This document shows positions 59,985 to 64,000 of a DNA stretch of 64,000 nt, piece after piece (position 1 is the stretch's first letter; every line of letters begins with the position of its first letter). A model generated the notes under the pieces. That model was not told where the DNA came from, did not search any database, and worked only from the letters and a program-made list of their open reading frames with translations. The DNA is from Aptenodytes patagonicus. Its lineage: Eukaryota > Chordata > Aves > Sphenisciformes > Spheniscidae. Location of the stretch: positions 1,562,179-1,626,178 of the forward strand of contig NC_134975.1 in assembly GCF_965638725.1 (NCBI RefSeq), given 5' to 3'. The translations under genes and the position numbers were made by a program.

Positions 59985-62425
59985 TTATTTTACTGCATAC
60001 CCAATGATATGAGGACGAGTAGGAATCCAGGAAGGTGTGACATGAATGCACCTCAAATTCAGTTCTGAGAAATTAGTTTTCTCCAGCTCCTGCTGTGTCT
60101 CTCTGCTCAAGGAACATCCATCTCCAAAATACTTCCAGACTGGGTCACAGACCTTTTGCCAAAAGTAGGTCCGACTGGAATGATCTGCAGCCACGTGCTC
60201 CAAGAAGTAGAAAGCTCCACCCTGGAAAACAGTGCCATAAAAAAAAAAAATTTAAAAGGACTTAGGGCTGTTCACCTCTGTGTGCAGAGTTTGGTCTTTT
60301 GGATATCGGTAAACACACCGCCTTTTATCACCTCTCTGAAGATCAGCCTCCTTTCCTAGATGTTACGCATGCTAGAGTCATGTTTTGAACAGTTTTCGAA
60401 CTGTGAAGTCTCTAGAAGTGCCTCCCATTCAGTTTTCGCTGAAGGCGGTGGTTATTACCGGAGGCCCACACGTTTACCGACAGGCGCAACGTAGGACTGT
60501 GCAAGAGGCAGCACGGCCTGACGGCAGGAACTGCTGCCACCGGGTTTTTGTCTCTGCCTTGGATGAGCTTGGACAAACCACTTTAACTTCCTTGTGTTTC
60601 AGTTTTTCCTCATCTGAGAAATGTGAATAAACAATTTGCTTACCCTACATACCAGCAAGGAAGAGTTTATTTCTTAACATTTATAAAACATGTGAGAGAG
60701 CTTTAGCAAGCAGAAACGTAGTGTCCCAGGCTACAGTCAGTGTATGTAGCGCCTAATAGTTTTGTCATTGTCGGTCTTGTGAACCCTATCAAAGTTTAAT
60801 TGTATCTTTGACCACCACATCTGTTCAATGTCTTTCTGTGTTTATAAATAACAGATAAAAAGCAAATGCGGTATTGTAAGCAAACCTTTCCTGCAGAACT
60901 TGTTCAGCGGAGCCAAACAGAGAAGTCAAGGGTTCAGAGCCGATCCTTCCTTCCTCCTCTCAGCGGAGCGTGGTGGGTATGATCTCACTCCCTCTTCCCT
61001 AGTTTTGCTTTGCAAGAGCGTACAAGATATTGCCTCGAGGAATTAATTAGGTTTTCAGCCACACGCAGGGCTGCAGTCTCCTTTACACATGGAGGCTCTG
61101 GCCAGTTACACAGACTCAGCTCACCTGCGTGGGTAGGGTTTGTGTTAGGTTTAATTTAAACTCTTCCCCGGTTACTCTAACTGGAGAAAAAAAGTATTGG
61201 AAGAGAGAGACGTGAATGGGGCATTTTACAAGCGTCACTTTAGATTACAATGGAAGTAGCTGCTTAAGTGGACAAGTTTTAAAGATAAAAGAGAGAATCG
61301 CGCAGGGAATGCACATGGCAACTATGAACTGAAATTGTTGTTAATAATTTACCCGCGTTACAACGCACATCCCTTCCTGCTTCCCTCCCCTTAGTCCACC
61401 ATTGTACTGCAGTAATCTCGCTTATCCGGTACTGCTCTGCTCCTCCTAGCTCCCAGCACCTCCTGCACCCGTGATGTTGGGGTTTGGGTGGGTTTTCTTT
61501 TGTTTGTTTTTTCTTCTTTTCTTTTTCTTTCTGGAACAGCTTTGGCCTTGGGGTTTTTGCAGGTTGCCCAGCTGCAAGCGCAGGAGCCAGGCTGCCCGGG
61601 TTGAGTAGCTGTGTCTCTCACTTGCCCAGGCAATCGGCACCACCTTGCAGGTACTCCAGACCTTGCGCGTGCGTGGCGGCACACCAGCCACGCTGAGGAG
61701 GGAGAGGGGAAGGAGGCTGAGCTGGTTCTTTCATCTGCAGGTGAAGCAATGCAAAAAAACCCCAAATAATTACTTGTGAGTGGGTAGGTCGGTGTGATGG
61801 CTGATTGCAAACTCTTGGCCTGGTGCAGGTGATTGCATTTATCCTAAATGTAGGTCAGTACACACAACTTGGCTTACCACGACACAAATACGGCATCCCC
61901 GATCTCCCTCGCGCTGCCCCAGTTTACCAGCCTGAGCACTCGCAAAACCTCCGTCAGCACTTTCTTGATGTTGGTGACAGAGCACAGCACTAAGGCGCAC
62001 ACCACCGCGTCCACGGCGCCGTCCGGTATTTGATGCAGATCCTCGCCAGAAGCAACCACCAGATGTTCAAGCTTAAGGTGCTGGTTCTCCGAGAGGCTCT
62101 CGAGGAGGAACTTTCTGAAGTTGGGATTAGGGTCAGTGCACGTCAGCCGGCAGCCTGGGGGGTAGAACTGGAAATTGGTGCCAGTGCCCGTGCCGATTTC
62201 CAGCAACGTGAGCTGGCCCGAAGGGCCTGCAAATTTTCTCCAGTTGCTGAACGGCTTTTGTTTCTGCTGGTAGACCTTACGGTTGCAGATGGGCGCCACC
62301 TTGGCCGTGAGATACGGAAAGACTTTCGTACAGAAGGAGTCCCGTAAGCCCAGGCGGGCAAGTAGGCGGACGGGCGAGAGGAGGAGCCGAACGCATCGCC
62401 GGAGGAAGGGGGCGAGCGCCGGCCC
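59985..62425 (-). CDS. METTL7A-like / TMT1A-like copy 2, diverged N-terminus, start unresolved
   Basis: Paralogue of copy 1 with the same intron position: exon 1 ends at 61928 (RVLRL, donor GTAAAC) and exon 2 is 60221-59985 (GGAFYFLEHVAADHSS to GYAVK, TAA). The methyltransferase core is intact: LLEIGTGTGTNFQFYPPGC, LTCTDPNPNF, SGEDLHQIPDGAVDAVV and CALVLCSV. The N-terminal segment aligning with the copy 1 anchor is RRCVRLLLSPVRLLARLGLR, studded with arginines. No ATG lies where the family starts (about 62425-62440), and I found no near-cognate codon there. The frame stays open upstream to an ATG at 62947, which would add about 175 Arg/Pro/Ala-rich residues, more likely CpG-island noise. An upstream spliced first exon or an assembly error near the G14 run is possible. 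Exon 2 differs from copy 1 at many positions, so the duplication is not recent. Confidence 0.85.
60510..60720 (+). repeat. MIR-like SINE in METTL7A copy 2 intron
   Basis: Blocks in MIR order: GAGCTTGGACAAACCACTTT, AACTTCCTTGTGTTTCAG, then TTTTTCCTCATCTGAGAAAT and TGCTTACC. These correspond to the MIR core and its CTCAGTTTCCTCATCTGTAA segment. Divergence is high. It lies antisense to the host gene. Confidence 0.55.
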
Positions 62426-62930
62426 CGCGGGCGGCTCGGAGCTGGGGCGGCCGGTGGCGGGCGGCGTGTCCGGCCCGGCGGGGCCGCCTCTGAACCGGGT
62501 GTGTCCGTCCCTCTGTCCGCCCCGTCCCGTCTGTCGGGCCGGGCGCCCTCTTAAAGCGGCAGCGCAGAACTGCTGGGGACACCGGGGGGGGGGGGGGACA
62601 CGGGGGACAGGGGACACAGCGAGCCCTGCCGGGCAGCCTGGCCTCACGCAGCGAGCGGGCAGGGCCCGAGTCGTCTTGAATTTATTGCCCGTCCGTAAAC
62701 CTTTAACCGGATTGAATCTGAAAGCTCGGGTCCTGCCTGCTGGGAGCCTCTTCTCCGGGAGGAACAGCCGCGTCGGCTCCGTGGCCGCCGCGGCGCGGGG
62801 GGCTCTCGCCGCGCCTCTCGCCTCTCCCAGCCGGTTGAGGTGCCGGCTCCGCTTATGGGCGGCACGGAGCTCGCTGGAGAGCATCGTACGCTTGGTAGCG
62901 GGAGGGTTGCACCCGGCGTGCAGGAGAAGT
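62340..62930 (-). promoter_or_regulatory. CpG island at METTL7A copy 2 5' end
   Basis: Dense CpG sequence beginning inside the first exon of copy 2 and continuing upstream, with a G14 run at 62584-62597. It suggests a promoter for copy 2. Copy 1 has no comparable island, so the two copies probably differ in expression. Confidence 0.55.
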
Positions 62931-62949
62931 CCTTCAGACTTCAGCAATC

Positions 62950-64000
62950 TCCGGCTTATCCACGTGTAACAACCTGTTTAAATTACATAGTCGTCCCAGC
63001 TGCTAAACTTCGTTTAGCTTCGGTTGGTTTGCGAGGTGTGGGTCACGGCAGAGGTACGGAGTCACCTGGTTGTTACCACAGAAGCACAAACGCCCTGTGC
63101 GCTTTGCGGAGGCTCGTACGCGGCGCATCCCCGTCCGCAAAGCCTGGGAACTGACGAGGCAACTCGGGGGTCACGACGCCGAAGGCGAAGGGAGGAGTGA
63201 GGGCTGTAACGATGAAGTAAGGAAAAGGCAGTGTCCTTATCAAGCGATTTTTTATTTTTTTTTGTGTGTACTGAGCAGCTGTGCGCTCCTTAAAGAGACA
63301 GCGCGGTGCCAGGTAGTTACTGCTCAGATGGAGAATTACAGAATTATCTTCGTTCTCTTGCCTAAGTTCGGGGTAGTTTTGTTCTCTTTTAACCCAAGGA
63401 GGGGTTTTACCGTTTTCATTAGCTTTACTGTTCTGATTACAGGCAAGCAAAAGCATTAGCTGGAGTTGTAATCTTTATCTGCTTTACAAGGCAGCGTTAT
63501 TTTGGCAATGCTTCCAGACTCTGAGTATGCGCGTTTTCTGAGGATTCCCCTTCGACCTGGAGCTTGCTGGGCTCTGAGGGCTGATCAGAAGGGTGGACGG
63601 GGCAGTCTGCCGAAGTGTAACTGTACAGGGACCGTGCGGAACTTCACGCCTCTCACCTGGGACGGAGTCTCTCCTAGGCTGTGCCCGGGTCGCTTAGGTC
63701 AATTAGCAACTTTTTTTTGTTTTGTGATCACTCTTCAACCTCTGAGGGCGTTGACCTATTTACTTCTTTAAGCGCCTTGCTTAAAGATACCTTATACAAA
63801 CTGTAATAGCGCCCTTGGGGCCCCAGAGTGTCCTTGAAGTATTTCTGGTGCGCGGCCCGCCCCGAAGGGCCCCGTGTGCCCCCAGTTCCCGGCAGCTCTG
63901 GGGGTGCCCTAGTTGGAAGCCCGGGTGTGCTCCTGCATTTCCAGCCGGGGGTCAGCTTGCCTTGCTGCCTGCCCCGTCCCCTCGGCCAGCGCCGGCAGCC
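62950..64000. other. Right-end flank, no gene recognised
   Basis: GC-moderate sequence upstream of METTL7A copy 2. Open frames at 63070-63459 and 63502-63771 (+) and 63073-63456 (-) show no known domain and no exon-like conservation. The last 200 bases are GC-rich again, which might be the start of another CpG island beyond the window. Confidence 0.45.

Noticed and set aside
62283-62969. 228-codon + strand frame opposite METTL7A copy 2
   Set aside because: It is antisense to the conserved methyltransferase exon and CpG island, with low-complexity content.

Overview
The window is vertebrate nuclear DNA, almost certainly from a bird. Coding sequence is broken into short exons with GT/AG borders. 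A near-consensus avian CR1 retrotransposon tail lies in one intron and a second CR1-type tail is intergenic. The genes match the DIP2B - ATF1 - TMPRSS12 - METTL7A (TMT1A) neighbourhood of human 12q13. Compact genes and GC-rich promoters fit an avian microchromosome, though that is inference.

Layout. (1) 1-31.6 kb, + strand: the 3' nine-tenths of DIP2B. 34 coding exons run from 1078 to 27859 with every junction in phase, giving about 1,429 residues. The first exons (DMAP1-binding domain) lie upstream of the window. A long 3' UTR runs to a poly(A) signal at 31595. (2) 33.5-47.7 kb, + strand: ATF1, with a CpG-island promoter and non-coding exon 1 (donor at 33981), then seven coding exons from 39093 to 46827 (318 residues). 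One exon is a CREB-type Q1 exon that human ATF1 lacks. (3) 50.3-55.2 kb, - strand: TMPRSS12, five exons, a complete trypsin-like protease with intact H/D/S triad. (4) 56.0-57.7 kb, - strand: METTL7A copy 1, two exons, complete at 246 residues. (5) 60.0-62.4 kb, - strand: METTL7A copy 2, same two-exon structure, methyltransferase core intact, but no recognisable start codon and an arginine-rich membrane segment.

The genes do not form a pathway. DIP2B is a fatty-acyl-AMP-ligase-like protein linked to diacylglycerol balance. ATF1 is a cAMP-responsive bZIP factor. TMPRSS12 is a protease known from the male germ line in mammals. METTL7A/TMT1A proteins are membrane thiol methyltransferases. The most interesting points are the retained Q1 exon in ATF1, the METTL7A tandem pair with a diverged copy, the strand of TMPRSS12/METTL7A relative to human, a (GGGGCC)5 tract and repeated CTCTATGG motifs with a 92-codon upstream frame at the ATF1 promoter, an in-phase candidate cassette exon in DIP2B, and a decayed duplicate of TMPRSS12 exon 2 in its own intron. 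I see no wholly new multi-gene system.
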